Source of the DNA: Nevskia sp.
Lineage (GTDB): Bacteria; Pseudomonadota; Gammaproteobacteria; Nevskiales; Nevskiaceae
Length of the DNA: 36,332 bases
Reading direction: 5' to 3'
Assembly (NCBI RefSeq): GCF_023266035.1
Contig: NZ_JAHFRY010000030.1
Coordinates: 1 to 36,332 of the forward strand
The first letter of the stretch is position 1; every line of letters starts with the position of its first letter. Below the pieces are notes generated by a model. The model saw only the letters and a program-made list of their open reading frames with translations, searched no databases and had not been told where the DNA came from. Below are positions 1-8,455 of this stretch, piece after piece. The translations under genes were made by a program, and so were the position numbers.

Positions 1-3000
1 CCGGACAGGCCTTCGCCACCGAAGGGCTGCACGCCGACCACCGCGCCGGTCATGCTGCGATTGATGTAGACGTTGCCGACCTTGGCCCGCGACTGCACGC
101 GCCGCCAGGTGCTTTCGATGCGGCTGTGGATGCCCAGAGTCAGGCCGTAGCCGGAAGTATTGATCGCATCGACCACCGCATCGAGCCGACGCGACGAGAA
201 CCGCGCCACGTGCAGGATCGGCCCGAAGTGCTCCTCATCCAGCGCTTCGATGCCGCTGATCTCGACCGCCAGGGGCGCCACGAAACTGCCGTGTGCGCAG
301 CTGTCCGGCAGGCTCAGGCGCTCGATCAGCTTGCCGCTCTGGCTGATCGCGGTGGCATGGGCTTCGAGCCTGGTGCGCGCCGCTTCATCGATCACCGGGC
401 CGATATCGGTCGCCAGCAGCGCCGGGTCGCCGATGGTCAATTCCTGCATCGCGCCTTTCAGCATCTCGATGGTCTTGTCGGCGATGTCGTCCTGCAGATA
501 CAGCACCCGCAGCGCCGAGCAGCGCTGGCCAGCCGAACCGAAGGCCGAAGCCAGCGCGTCCTTGACTACCTGCTCGGGCAGCGAGGAGGAGTCGGCAATC
601 ATCACGTTCTGGCCGCCGGTCTCGGCAACCAGGGTGGCGATCGGCCCATCGCGCAGGGCGAGCTGACGATTGATCAGGCGCGCAACTTCGCTGGAGCCGG
701 TGAAGGCGACGCCAGCAACACCGGCTGCGGCGATCAGCGCTGCACCAACGGCGCCATCGCCGAGCACGCACTGGAACACGTAGCTCGGCACGCCGGCCTC
801 GCGCAGCAGCTGCGCCATCGCGGTGGCGATCATCGGCGTCTGTTCGGCGGGCTTGGCGATCACCGGATTGCCGGCGACCAAGGCCGCCGCGATCTGGCCG
901 GTGAAGATCGCCAGCGGGAAATTCCAGGGGCTGATGCAGACGAACACGCCCCGGCCATGCAGCTGCAGTTCGTTGTGCTCGCCAGTCGGGCCGGCCAGCG
1001 TTTCCGGATGAGCCAGCAGGCGGCGCGCTGCGGCGGCGTAATAGCGCAGGAAGTCGGCGGCTTCGCGGACCTCGGCCTGGGCATCGCTCAAGGTCTTGCC
1101 GGCTTCCTCGATCAGCAGGCGCAGGAACAGCGGCCGCGCGGCTTCGAGGCGATCGGCGGCGCGATCGAGAATCGCCGCACGGCTTTCGACCGGGATCGCA
1201 TTCCAGCGCTCGGCCGAGCCGACGGCGGCGGCAACCACATCGGCCGCAGCGGCCGGATCGAAGGCCAGCCATTCACCGAGCGCGACTCGGCGATCGGCCG
1301 GCTTGCGCAAGGTCTGCGGCGCACCGGTGGTGGCCGAGCCGTCGTAGCACAGCGAGGCGACGCGGGTCAGCGGCTCGGCGCTCTGCAGATCACGGGCCAG
1401 TGCGCAGGCGCAGGTTTCGTCAGCGAGGTTCAGACCGGCGGAATTGCGCCGCGCTGCGCCGTACAGCTCGGCCGGCAGCGGCAAACCCGGATTCGGCTTC
1501 ACGGCCAGCGCGCGAACCATGGCGACGGGATCGGCAACCAGCTGCTCGGCGGCGATGTTCTCGTCGAAGATGCGATTGACGAACGAGGTGTTGGCCCCGT
1601 TCTCGAGCAGCCGGCGGACCAGGTAGGGCAGCAGATCGGCATGGCTGCCGACCGGCGAATAGACGCGGCAGGGCACCGCGCAATCCTCGCGCACCACGTC
1701 GTACAGCGCTTCACCCATGCCGTGCAGGCGCTGGAACTCGAAGCCGGCCATACCGCCACCGATCGCCGTTTCGCCGGCATAGGCCTTCATCGCTGCGACG
1801 GTATGCGCATTGTGGGTAGCGAGCTGCGGATAGAAGACATCACGCGCCGCCAGCAAACGCCGAGCACAGGCCAGATAGGCGACATCGGTGTTGGCCTTGC
1901 GGGTGAACACCGGATAGCCGGCGAGCCCGGCTTCCTGGGCGCGCTTCACTTCGGTATCCCAGTAGGCGCCCTTGACCAGACGCACCGGAATCCGCCGGCC
2001 GACTTCGCGGGCCAACGCCTCCAGCCATTCGATGACCGCGATCGCCCGCTTCTGGAAACCCTGCACGGCCAGGCCCAGGCCGTCCCAATGGATCAGCGAG
2101 GCATCGCGATAGACGCGCTCGAACAGGTCCAGCGACAAGGACAGGCGATCAGCCTCCTCGGCATCGACACACAGGCTGATGCCGGAAGCGCGCGCCGATT
2201 GCGCCAGCAGCAGCAGGCGCGGCGTCAGCTCGGCGAGCACCCGGCTGCGCTTGGCGTGCTCGTAGCGCGGATGCAGCGCCGACAGCTTCACCGAGATGCC
2301 GGGCCGCGCTTCGACGCCCCCGTGGATGCTGCGCGCGGCATGGCCGATCGCGGTAATGGCATCGAGATACGAGGCCAGGTAGCGATCGGCATCGGCCACG
2401 GTCAGCGCCGCTTCGCCAAGCATGTCGTAGGAATGCCGGTACGGGCGCTGCCCCTTGGTCTGCGCGGCTTCCAGCGCTTCGTGGATGGTGCGGCCCATGA
2501 CGAACTGGCTGCCCATCATCCGCATCGCCGAGCGGATGGCGAGGCGCACCACCGGCTCGGTGGAACGATTGACCAGCCGCGACCATGCCGCCTTGAACGA
2601 ACCGGCGGTATCGGCCGGCGCGCGGACGATGCGGCCGGTCAGCATCAGGCCCCAGGTGCTGGCGTTGACGAACAGCGATTCACTGTGGCCGAGGTGGGTC
2701 TCCCAGTCGGCATCGGCGAGCTTGTCGGCGATCAGCTTCTCCGCCGTCTCGTCATCGGGAATGCGCAGCAGCGCTTCGGCGAGGCACATCAGCAGCACGC
2801 CTTCGTCGGACGACAGGTCGTACTCGCGCATGAAGCAGTCGAGCGCGCTCTGGGTGGCTTTCAGCTTGCGCACGCGGCGCACCCAGTCCGCCGCGGTGAC
2901 CACGACCTGCGCGGTGCGTTCGGCCGGCAGTTCGGCGATCGCCAGCAGGCGATTGACGATGGCGGTTTCGTCGGCGAGATACAGCTCGGCGATCGCCGCA

Positions 3001-3068
3001 CGCAGCGGGCTGCGGGCCGGTGGCGGGCAGTCGAAGATGAAAGCGGGCAGCGTTTCGGGCGCGTTCAT
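1..3068 (-). CDS. putA: Bifunctional proline dehydrogenase / L-glutamate gamma-semialdehyde dehydrogenase PutA (3' end outside window)
   Basis: Oxidises proline to glutamate in two steps using FAD, then NAD. 1022 codons are visible and the frame is still open at base 1. The proline dehydrogenase part shows SYDMLGEAALT (about residues 213-223), KLSALHPRYE (261-270), VDAEEADRL (301-309) and LVKGAYWD (364-371). The aldehyde dehydrogenase part shows CISPWNFPLAIF, VAETGGQNVM and the nucleophile in GQRCSALRV (about Cys850). It stops in PFGGEGLSG, so little is missing. The protein starts directly in the alpha-helical region, without the N-terminal ribbon-helix-helix DNA-binding domain of enterobacterial PutA, so it should not repress itself. 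The ATG at 3068 is chosen because homology begins soon after it; no strong ribosome binding site is seen. It is transcribed divergently from the redox genes at 3375. Confidence 0.95.
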   Translation of the reverse strand, partial: MNAPETLPAFIFDCPPPARSPLRAAIAELYLADETAIVNRLLAIAELPAERTAQVVVTAADWVRRVRKLKATQSALDCFMREYDLSSDEGVLLMCLAEALLRIPDDETAEKLIADKLADADWETHLGHSESLFVNASTWGLMLTGRIVRAPADTAGSFKAAWSRLVNRSTEPVVRLAIRSAMRMMGSQFVMGRTIHEALEAAQTKGQRPYRHSYDMLGEAALTVADADRYLASYLDAITAIGHAARSIHGGVEARPGISVKLSALHPRYEHAKRSRVLAELTPRLLLLAQSARASGISLCVDAEEADRLSLSLDLFERVYRDASLIHWDGLGLAVQGFQKRAIAVIEWLEALAREVGRRIPVRLVKGAYWDTEVKRAQEAGLAGYPVFTRKANTDVAYLACARRLLAARDVFYPQLATHNAHTVAAMKAYAGETAIGGGMAGFEFQRLHGMGEALYDVVREDCAVPCRVYSPVGSHADLLPYLVRRLLENGANTSFVNRIFDENIAAEQLVADPVAMVRALAVKPNPGLPLPAELYGAARRNSAGLNLADETCACALARDLQSAEPLTRVASLCYDGSATTGAPQTLRKPADRRVALGEWLAFDPAAAADVVAAAVGSAERWNAIPVESRAAILDRAADRLEAARPLFLRLLIEEAGKTLSDAQAEVREAADFLRYYAAAARRLLAHPETLAGPTGEHNELQLHGRGVFVCISPWNFPLAIFTGQIAAALVAGNPVIAKPAEQTPMIATAMAQLLREAGVPSYVFQCVLGDGAVGAALIAAAGVAGVAFTGSSEVARLINRQLALRDGPIATLVAETGGQNVMIADSSSLPEQVVKDALASAFGSAGQRCSALRVLYLQDDIADKTIEMLKGAMQELTIGDPALLATDIGPVIDEAARTRLEAHATAISQSGKLIERLSLPDSCAHGSFVAPLAVEISGIEALDEEHFGPILHVARFSSRRLDAVVDAINTSGYGLTLGIHSRIESTWRRVQSRAKVGNVYINRSMTGAVVGVQPFGGEGLS

Positions 3069-3374
3069 GGCAGGAAATCAGATGCTGAGGCTGGCTTTCG
3101 CAGAGCGCCGGCAGCGGCGAGCCGGTGCGCGTGCGGGCTGGCGTGATGGGCAGGTGTTGCTGACTGAGCGAGCAGGTATCGGGCCGACACCGGCCCGTGC
3201 CAACCCCGTCCAAACAATTATGCTCCCCGCCCGGCATGACGAACTTCCCCGAATCGCGGCGGTCAACATCGTCCAGGGCTTGCCGGCCTGGCCGTTTGGG
3301 CTGGCCGCAAGGTTTCGCCCGCGCACAGCACGGCTTGTCCTGACCAGAATTCGTTGAACCACAACCCTATCGCC
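3069..3374. other. Divergent intergenic region between putA and the nDsbD-like gene
   Basis: This 306-base gap has no convincing gene. It must hold the promoters of both divergent genes. One clear element is a 7-bp stem with a 4-base loop, CGGGCCG-ACAC-CGGCCCG, at 3180-3197, which would lie in the putA leader. An AT-rich patch at about 3215-3222 (CAATTATG) is the only part resembling a -10 region on either strand. No PutR/Lrp-type site was recognised. Confidence 0.5.
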
Positions 3375-3836
3375 ATGACGCTGCACGCCCGACTCGCTTC
3401 GCTGCTGCTCGCCTGCGCCATCGCGCTGCCGGCGGTGGCGATCGAATTCAGCCGCAAGCCGCAGGCCGGCAGCGCCGATGCGCTGCTGTCGGCCGATGCC
3501 GCGTTCAGGCTGGTGTCGGTGATCCGTGACCAGGACGCGATCCTGGTCAACTGGATGATCGAGCCGGGCTATTACCTCTACCGGCAACGGATTGCCGTCG
3601 AAGCGGTCGAGGCCGGGATCAGCCTGGGCAAGCCGGTGTTGCCGAAAGGCATCGCCGAGCACGACGAACATTTCGGCGATGTCGAAATCTACAAGACCGC
3701 TGTCGAACTGCGGCTGCCGCTGAAGGCCGGCGCGCCGGTGCCGACCCAGCTGCGCCTACGCTGGCAAGGCTGCGCAGAAGCGGGCGTCTGCTATCCGCCG
3801 GTGACCCGCGTCGTCGATGTCAGCCCCGCTTCCTGA
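3375..3836 (+). CDS. Stand-alone DsbD alpha-domain (nDsbD-like) periplasmic protein
   Basis: 153 residues. Residues 1-23 form a signal peptide (MTLHARL then a hydrophobic run ending PAVA). The rest matches the immunoglobulin-like N-terminal domain of the thiol:disulfide interchange protein DsbD, including GYYLYR near residue 66 and the redox motif GCAEAGVCYPP with Cys133 and Cys139, the same C-x5-C spacing as the catalytic pair of DsbD. In complete DsbD this domain hands electrons from the transmembrane domain to periplasmic partners. Neither the transmembrane beta domain nor a gamma domain is fused here. A TTG at 3354 would add seven residues before the signal peptide, so ATG 3375 is preferred. 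A TlpA-like gene follows after 20 nt, so the pair is probably one operon. The electron source is unknown. Confidence 0.85.
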   Translation: MTLHARLASLLLACAIALPAVAIEFSRKPQAGSADALLSADAAFRLVSVIRDQDAILVNWMIEPGYYLYRQRIAVEAVEAGISLGKPVLPKGIAEHDEHFGDVEIYKTAVELRLPLKAGAPVPTQLRLRWQGCAEAGVCYPPVTRVVDVSPAS

Positions 3837-3856
3837 ATGAGCCCGCAGAGAATTTC

Positions 3857-4438
3857 ATGTCGAAACTGAGTACCGTCCTGGTCATCGGCGCCTGCCTGCT
3901 GGCTGCAGCCGGTGGCTACGGCCTGAGCCAGCTCCAACACGGCGGCGAAGAGCATGCCCATGGCGAGACTCCTTCGACTCAAAAGCCCGGCACCACCGCT
4001 GCCGCGCCCAGCGAAAGCCTGCCGACCGGCATCGCCCTCAGCGACCTCGACGGCCACAAGTATTCGCTCGACGACTACAAGGGCAAGTTGATGATCGTCA
4101 ACTTCTGGGCGACCTGGTGTGCGCCCTGCCTGAACGAGATTCCGATCCTGGTGAAGATGCAGGAACGCTATGGTGCCAAAGGCTTCCAGCTGATCGGCCC
4201 GGCGGTGGACGATATCGAGGAAGCCCGCCGCGCGGCACCTGGACTGAAGTTCAATTACCCGGTGGCCGTCGGTACGCCGGAAGACATGCTGGAACTGATG
4301 TCGACGCTCGGCAACGATCAAGGCGGCCTGCCGTTTTCGGTGGTCATTGCCCCGGATGGACGGATCATCGAGCGCCAGCTCGGCGAGTATTCGGAAGTCG
4401 AGCTGGCCGGCCTGATCGAGAAGTACCTGCCCCACTGA
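3857..4438 (+). CDS. TlpA/ResA-family thioredoxin-fold protein, periplasmic
   Basis: 193 residues. An N-terminal hydrophobic stretch (residues 6-22) is a signal anchor or signal peptide. A low-complexity linker with His, Thr, Ala and Pro follows (28-55), then a thioredoxin fold with the active site WCAPC (Cys88, Cys91) and a likely cis-proline at Pro159 (GGLPFS). Members of this family reduce periplasmic disulfides, for example in cytochrome c maturation or as DsbD partners. It lies 20 nt after the nDsbD-like gene and ahead of aroQ. The two genes together carry the equivalents of the alpha and gamma domains of DsbD. The specific substrate cannot be read from the sequence. Confidence 0.88.
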   Translation: MSKLSTVLVIGACLLAAAGGYGLSQLQHGGEEHAHGETPSTQKPGTTAAAPSESLPTGIALSDLDGHKYSLDDYKGKLMIVNFWATWCAPCLNEIPILVKMQERYGAKGFQLIGPAVDDIEEARRAAPGLKFNYPVAVGTPEDMLELMSTLGNDQGGLPFSVVIAPDGRIIERQLGEYSEVELAGLIEKYLPH

Positions 4439-4536
4439 GGCCGGCTTGAACGGGGCCTTTCGGAACAGTCGTTTTCGCCGATCTGCCCCCAACGTCGACT
4501 GATCGGCGGCCATCGTCGCGTATTTCGGCCAGCTGT

Positions 4537-4565
4537 TTGTACCGAACTCAGGCTTCGTGCAGAAT
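4537..4565 (+). promoter_or_regulatory. Candidate sigma-70 promoter for aroQ-accBC
   Basis: TTGTAC at 4537-4542 and CAGAAT at 4560-4565 are separated by 17 bases and end 30 bases before the aroQ GTG. Both hexamers match the consensus at four of six positions. This is the best promoter-like pair in the 157-base gap after the TlpA gene. It was called by eye only. Confidence 0.4.
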
Positions 4566-4595
4566 CGCCGCTCTTGTTGTTGACGAGCCTCGTGC

Positions 4596-5042
4596 GTGAG
4601 TCGACTGCTGCTCCTGAACGGTCCCAATCTGAACCTGCTCGGCACTCGCGAGCCGGCGATCTATGGGGCAGCGAGCCTGGCAGACATCGAATCCAGCCTG
4701 ACTCGCCGCGCCGCCGAACTCGGCCACGAGCTGGCCTGTTTCCAGCGCAACCAGGAAGGTCTGCTGATCGATCGCATCCACGCGGCGAAAGCCGAAGGTG
4801 TCGCCTTCATCATCGCCAACCTCGGCGCTTTCACCCACACCTCGATCGCCTTGCGCGACGCGCTGCTCGGGGTGGCAATTCCTTTCGTCGAAGTGCACTT
4901 GTCGAACGTGCACGCCCGCGAAGCGTTCCGGCAACACTCGTATTTTTCCGACATCGCGGCTGGGGTGATCGTGGGCCTGGGGCCCATCGGTTACGACCTC
5001 GCCCTGCAAGCCGTCCACGCGCGGCTGGCATCACACCACTGA
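4596..5042 (+). CDS. aroQ: Type II 3-dehydroquinate dehydratase
   Basis: Catalyses dehydration of 3-dehydroquinate to 3-dehydroshikimate, step three of the shikimate pathway. 148 residues, normal for the small type II enzyme. Visible signatures are [17 protein letters not shown] near the N terminus, with the catalytic Tyr23 in the lid region, then [16 protein letters not shown], and [18 protein letters not shown] with the catalytic His. The start is GTG at 4596; translation from here gives the exact family start [11 protein letters not shown]. It is the first gene of the conserved aroQ-accB-accC cluster and its stop lies 18 nt before the accB ATG. Confidence 0.96.
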   Translation: MSRLLLLNGPNLNLLGTREPAIYGAASLADIESSLTRRAAELGHELACFQRNQEGLLIDRIHAAKAEGVAFIIANLGAFTHTSIALRDALLGVAIPFVEVHLSNVHAREAFRQHSYFSDIAAGVIVGLGPIGYDLALQAVHARLASHH

Positions 5043-5060
5043 ATGGGGAGCAAGAACACC

Positions 5061-5558
5061 ATGGATTTGCGCAAGATCAAGACGCTGATCGACCTCGTCG
5101 AGGAATCGGGCATTGCCGAGCTCGAAGTCAAGGAGGGGGAGGAATCGGTTCGCATCTCGCGTTATCCGACCGGCGGCATGCAGCAGATGCCGCAGTACTA
5201 CGCGCCGCCGCAGATGGCAATGCCGGCACCGAGCGCCTCATCGGGCGTGGCAGCGGCGCCGATCGCTGCGGCACCAGCCGCTTCCGAAGCACCGGCCGCG
5301 CCAGCCGTGAAGGTTTCCGAGAATCGCCACGTGGTCAAGGCGCCGATGGTCGGCACCTTCTACCGCACGCCGTCGCCGGGCGCGAAGGCCTTCGTCGAAG
5401 TCGGCCAGACGGTCAAGGCCGGCCAGACGCTGTGCATCATCGAAGCGATGAAGATGCTCAACCAGATCGAGAGCGACAAGAGCGGCGTCGTCGTCGAGAT
5501 CCTGGTCGACAACGAGAAGCCGGTCGAATTCGATCAGCCGATGTTCATCATTGAGTGA
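5061..5558 (+). CDS. accB: Biotin carboxyl carrier protein of acetyl-CoA carboxylase
   Basis: 165 residues. Carries biotin between the carboxylase and carboxyltransferase halves of acetyl-CoA carboxylase, which makes malonyl-CoA for fatty-acid synthesis. The N-terminal helix [16 protein letters not shown] is the family start. An Ala/Pro-rich linker (about 44-85) leads to the biotinyl domain, with the biotinylated Lys131 in EAMKML. ATG 5061 is preferred over the in-frame ATG at 5043: it has GGGGAG at 5045-5050 upstream and starts at the conserved residue. accC follows after 65 nt. Confidence 0.97.
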   Translation: MDLRKIKTLIDLVEESGIAELEVKEGEESVRISRYPTGGMQQMPQYYAPPQMAMPAPSASSGVAAAPIAAAPAASEAPAAPAVKVSENRHVVKAPMVGTFYRTPSPGAKAFVEVGQTVKAGQTLCIIEAMKMLNQIESDKSGVVVEILVDNEKPVEFDQPMFIIE

Positions 5559-5623
5559 AGGCCTGAACGTCCTGTTCAAGACCGGGCCATCCATGGCTCG
5601 GACTGCCCATTAGAAGGACATCC

Positions 5624-6991
5624 ATGTTCAACAAAATCCTGATCGCCAACCGAGGCGAAATCGCGCTGCGCATCCTGCGCGCCTGCCGCGAACTCGGCAT
5701 CAAGACGGTCGCCGTGCATTCCACGGCCGATCGCGACCTGAAGCACGTCCGCCTGGCCGACGAGACCGTCTGCATCGGCCCGGCCGCGGCGACTTCGAGC
5801 TACCTGAACATGGCGGCGATCATCTCGGCCGCCGAAGTGACGCAGGCCGACGCGATCCATCCCGGCTATGGCTTCCTGAGCGAGAACGCGGACTTCGCCG
5901 AAAGCGTCGAGCGCAGCGGCTTCGTGTTCATCGGCCCGCGTTCGGAAACCATTCGCCTGATGGGCGGCAAGACCACGGCGAAGGCGGAAATGATTTCCGC
6001 CGGTGTGCCTTGCGTGCCGGGTTCCGAAGGCATCCTGCCGGACGACGATCACGAGTGTCTGGCGGTCGCAGAGAAGGTCGGTTATCCGGTGCTGATCAAA
6101 GCCGCTTTCGGTGGCGGCGGTCGCGGCATGCACGTGGTTCGCAAGCCGGCTGATCTGATCGGTTCGATCAAGATCGCCCGCCAGGAAGCGCTGCAGGCGT
6201 TCAAGGACGGCTCGGTGTTTCTCGAGAAGTATCTCGAAGTGCCGCGCCACATCGAAATTCAGGTGCTGGCCGACGAGCACGGCAACGCCGTGTTCCTCGG
6301 CGAGCGCGACTGCTCGATGCAGCGCCGCAATCAGAAGGTCATCGAGGAAGCGACTGCGCCCGGCATCAGCCCCGAGCAGCGCGCCGAGATCGGCAAGCTG
6401 TGCACCGACGCCTGCAAGCGAATCGGCTATCGCGGCGCCGGCACCATGGAGTTCCTGTACGAGAACGGCCGCTTCTACTTCATCGAGATGAACACCCGCA
6501 TCCAGGTCGAACATCCGGTGACCGAGATGATCACCGGCGTCGATCTGATCGTGCAGCAGATTCGCGTCGCCGCTGGCGAGCCGCTGCCGTTCAAGCAGGA
6601 AGACATCAAGATCACTGGTCATGCGATCGAGTGCCGCATCAACGCCGAAGACCCGTTCAAGTTCACGCCGTCGCCGGGTGAAGTGAAGAAGTGGCATACG
6701 CCGGGTGGCCCGGGCGTGCGCATGGACAGCCATGTCTACGCCGGCTATCGCGTGCCGCCGAACTACGATTCGATGATCGGCAAGCTGATCGTCCACGGCC
6801 CGACCCGCGAAAGCGCGATCGCCCGCATGCGCACCGCGCTCGACGAGATGATCGTCGAAGGCATCGTCACCAACATCCCGCTGCAGCAGATGATCCTCAA
6901 CGATCCGACCTTCTGCGCCGGCACGCATCACATCCACTACCTGGCGTCGATGCTCGACAAGGCGGCGGGCGGCACCGGCGACGCCCACTAA
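5624..6991 (+). CDS. accC: Biotin carboxylase subunit of acetyl-CoA carboxylase
   Basis: 455 residues; the E. coli protein has 449. ATP-grasp enzyme that carboxylates biotin on AccB with bicarbonate. The N-terminal [20 protein letters not shown] is diagnostic. The glycine-rich ATP loop [13 protein letters not shown] and the catalytic segments [13 protein letters not shown] and [15 protein letters not shown] are intact. Start ATG 5624 has AGAAGGA 6-8 nt upstream. The next gene, prmA, begins one base after the stop, which implies translational coupling. Dosage with accB is probably set by the shared transcript. Confidence 0.97.
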   Translation: MFNKILIANRGEIALRILRACRELGIKTVAVHSTADRDLKHVRLADETVCIGPAAATSSYLNMAAIISAAEVTQADAIHPGYGFLSENADFAESVERSGFVFIGPRSETIRLMGGKTTAKAEMISAGVPCVPGSEGILPDDDHECLAVAEKVGYPVLIKAAFGGGGRGMHVVRKPADLIGSIKIARQEALQAFKDGSVFLEKYLEVPRHIEIQVLADEHGNAVFLGERDCSMQRRNQKVIEEATAPGISPEQRAEIGKLCTDACKRIGYRGAGTMEFLYENGRFYFIEMNTRIQVEHPVTEMITGVDLIVQQIRVAAGEPLPFKQEDIKITGHAIECRINAEDPFKFTPSPGEVKKWHTPGGPGVRMDSHVYAGYRVPPNYDSMIGKLIVHGPTRESAIARMRTALDEMIVEGIVTNIPLQQMILNDPTFCAGTHHIHYLASMLDKAAGGTGDAH

Positions 6992-6992
6992 G

Positions 6993-7874
6993 GTGTCGAC
7001 CTGGATCGAACTCGCGGTCGCGAGTCATTACCCCGAGTTTGCCGAAGAAGTCTTCACTGCCTGCGGCGCCGTGTCGGTAACCATGACCGATGCCGCCGAC
7101 GTGCCGGTGCTCGAACCGCTGCCCGGCGAAACGCCGCTGTGGCCGGCGACGATCACCAAGGGCCTGTTCACGGCCGGCACCGATCTCGACCTGGTGCGTG
7201 CTGCCCTCGCCGAGCAGCTGCCGGATGGCGACAGCGCCAAGACCGAAATCCTGACCGTCGAGGATCGCGACTGGGTGCGCGCCTGGCTTGATCACGCCGA
7301 AGCCATGCAGTTCGGCAAGCGGCTGTGGATCTGCCCGACCGGCCGGGAAGTCACGGCGGCCGACGCGATCATCGTCCATCTCGACCCGGGTCTGGCCTTC
7401 GGCACCGGCACCCATCCCAGCACCTCGATGTGCCTCGACTGGCTGTCGCTGAACGAGGTCGCCGGCAAGACCGTGCTCGACTACGGCTGCGGCTCCGGCG
7501 TGCTGGCGATCGCCGCGCTAAAGCTCGACGCAACGTCCGCGCTGGCGATCGACATCGACCCGCAGGCGATCACCGCAACGCTCGACAACGCGAACACCAA
7601 TCAGGTTGCCGAGCGCATCACCTGCGCCGGCATCGAGCACGTGCTGGTCAATCAGTACGACATCGTGCTCGCCAACATCCTGGCCCGGCCGCTGATCGAA
7701 CTGGCGCCGAAGCTGGCGGCCGCAACCAAGTTCGGCGGCCGCATCGTGCTCGCCGGTCTGCTCGAACGGCAGGCCGAAGAAGTGCGCGCAGCCTATGCGC
7801 CGTGGTTCAGCTTCGAGATCGACGGCCAGCGCGAGGGCTGGAATCGCATCAGCGGCACACGTATCGCCGCTTAA
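6993..7874 (+). CDS. prmA: Ribosomal protein L11 methyltransferase
   Basis: 293 residues, equal to the E. coli enzyme. Uses S-adenosylmethionine to trimethylate ribosomal protein L11. The N-terminal substrate-recognition domain begins STWIELAV. The methyltransferase domain shows LDPGLAFGTGTHPSTSMCL, the SAM-binding VLDYGCGSGVLAIAA and the motif IV segment LANILARPL. The start is GTG at 6993, one base after the accC stop. In this neighbourhood prmA is usually followed by dusB or another gene and then fis; here fis follows directly, after a 116-nt gap with a hairpin. Confidence 0.96.
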   Translation: MSTWIELAVASHYPEFAEEVFTACGAVSVTMTDAADVPVLEPLPGETPLWPATITKGLFTAGTDLDLVRAALAEQLPDGDSAKTEILTVEDRDWVRAWLDHAEAMQFGKRLWICPTGREVTAADAIIVHLDPGLAFGTGTHPSTSMCLDWLSLNEVAGKTVLDYGCGSGVLAIAALKLDATSALAIDIDPQAITATLDNANTNQVAERITCAGIEHVLVNQYDIVLANILARPLIELAPKLAAATKFGGRIVLAGLLERQAEEVRAAYAPWFSFEIDGQREGWNRISGTRIAA

Positions 7875-7901
7875 CGAGCGACGTAATGTGACGAACGGGG
7901 C

Positions 7902-7926
7902 TACCGACGAACGGGGCCCGTCGGTA
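7902..7926 (+). terminator. Stem-loop between prmA and fis
   Basis: TACCGACG and CGTCGGTA form a perfect 8-bp stem around a 9-base loop. There is no T-run after it, so it is at best a weak or factor-assisted terminator, an attenuator, or an operator upstream of fis. A 12-base direct repeat, GACGAACGGGGC, at 7890-7901 and 7906-7917 overlaps it. Confidence 0.4.
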
Positions 7927-7990
7927 TCATCCCCGTCCCCTTTGTGAACAAACGATGACGCCGTCGTGACGGCCATCGCGGCCGAGCGTC

Positions 7991-8275
7991 ATGTCCTCGA
8001 AAAACCCTCAAGACGTCGATACCCAGACGCCCGCGCCGAAGCCGCTCTGCACCTCGGTCGCCGAGTGCATGGACGCTTACTTCCGCACCTTGAACGGTCA
8101 CGCGCCGAAGTCGCTGAACCTCTACGACACCGTGCTCGAACAGGTCGAGCCGCCGCTGCTGCGCGCCACGCTCGATTACTGCGACGGCAACCAGTCGCGC
8201 GCTGCCGAACTGCTGGGCCTGAATCGCGCCACGCTGCGCAAGAAGCTGAGCCAGTACAACATCAGCACTCGCTGA
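7991..8275 (+). CDS. fis: Fis-family nucleoid-associated DNA-binding protein
   Basis: 94 residues. Homodimeric DNA-bending protein that organises the nucleoid and regulates rRNA and other growth genes. The C-terminal helix-turn-helix is clear: LLRATLDYCDGNQSRAAELL followed by GLNRATLRKKLSQYNI. The N-terminal arm (1-30) is polar and variable, as usual. ATG 7991 is used because the family length fits. The dusB gene, which is cotranscribed upstream of fis in many gammaproteobacteria, is not here. purH follows after a 180-nt gap carrying an inverted repeat. Confidence 0.93.
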   Translation: MSSKNPQDVDTQTPAPKPLCTSVAECMDAYFRTLNGHAPKSLNLYDTVLEQVEPPLLRATLDYCDGNQSRAAELLGLNRATLRKKLSQYNISTR

Positions 8276-8315
8276 TAGCCTCTGATTCGCGCCGAACCCG
8301 GCAAGCAAAAGCGAT

Positions 8316-8416
8316 CTCACGCCAAGACGCCAAGGCGCGAAAGAAAAGTCCAATGCTTTTTCGAGAATGTCTTTTTGCTTCAGTGCTGTTCTTTGCGTCT
8401 TCGCGCCTTTGCGTGA
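8316..8416. repeat. Intergenic inverted repeat, copy 1 (fis-purH)
   Basis: The left arm begins CTCACGCCAAGACGC at 8316. The right arm, about 8389-8416, ends GCGCCTTTGCGTGAG and reads as the imperfect reverse complement of the left (about 28 bases per arm). The centre is T-rich. A second copy is at 22834-22916. The pattern of AAG/CGC triplet-like steps resembles a small dispersed repeat seen between genes in many bacteria. No transposase is present. Confidence 0.75.
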
Positions 8417-8455
8417 GCCAAAGCTTTTGATGTAGTCCCAACCGACGAAACAACC

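Noticed and set aside
126-3146. A 1006-codon open frame on the plus strand opposite putA
   Set aside because: The minus strand encodes a continuous PutA with all catalytic motifs. The plus frame is Arg/Gly/Gln/Asp-rich without any family motif, as expected for an antisense frame of G+C-rich coding DNA.
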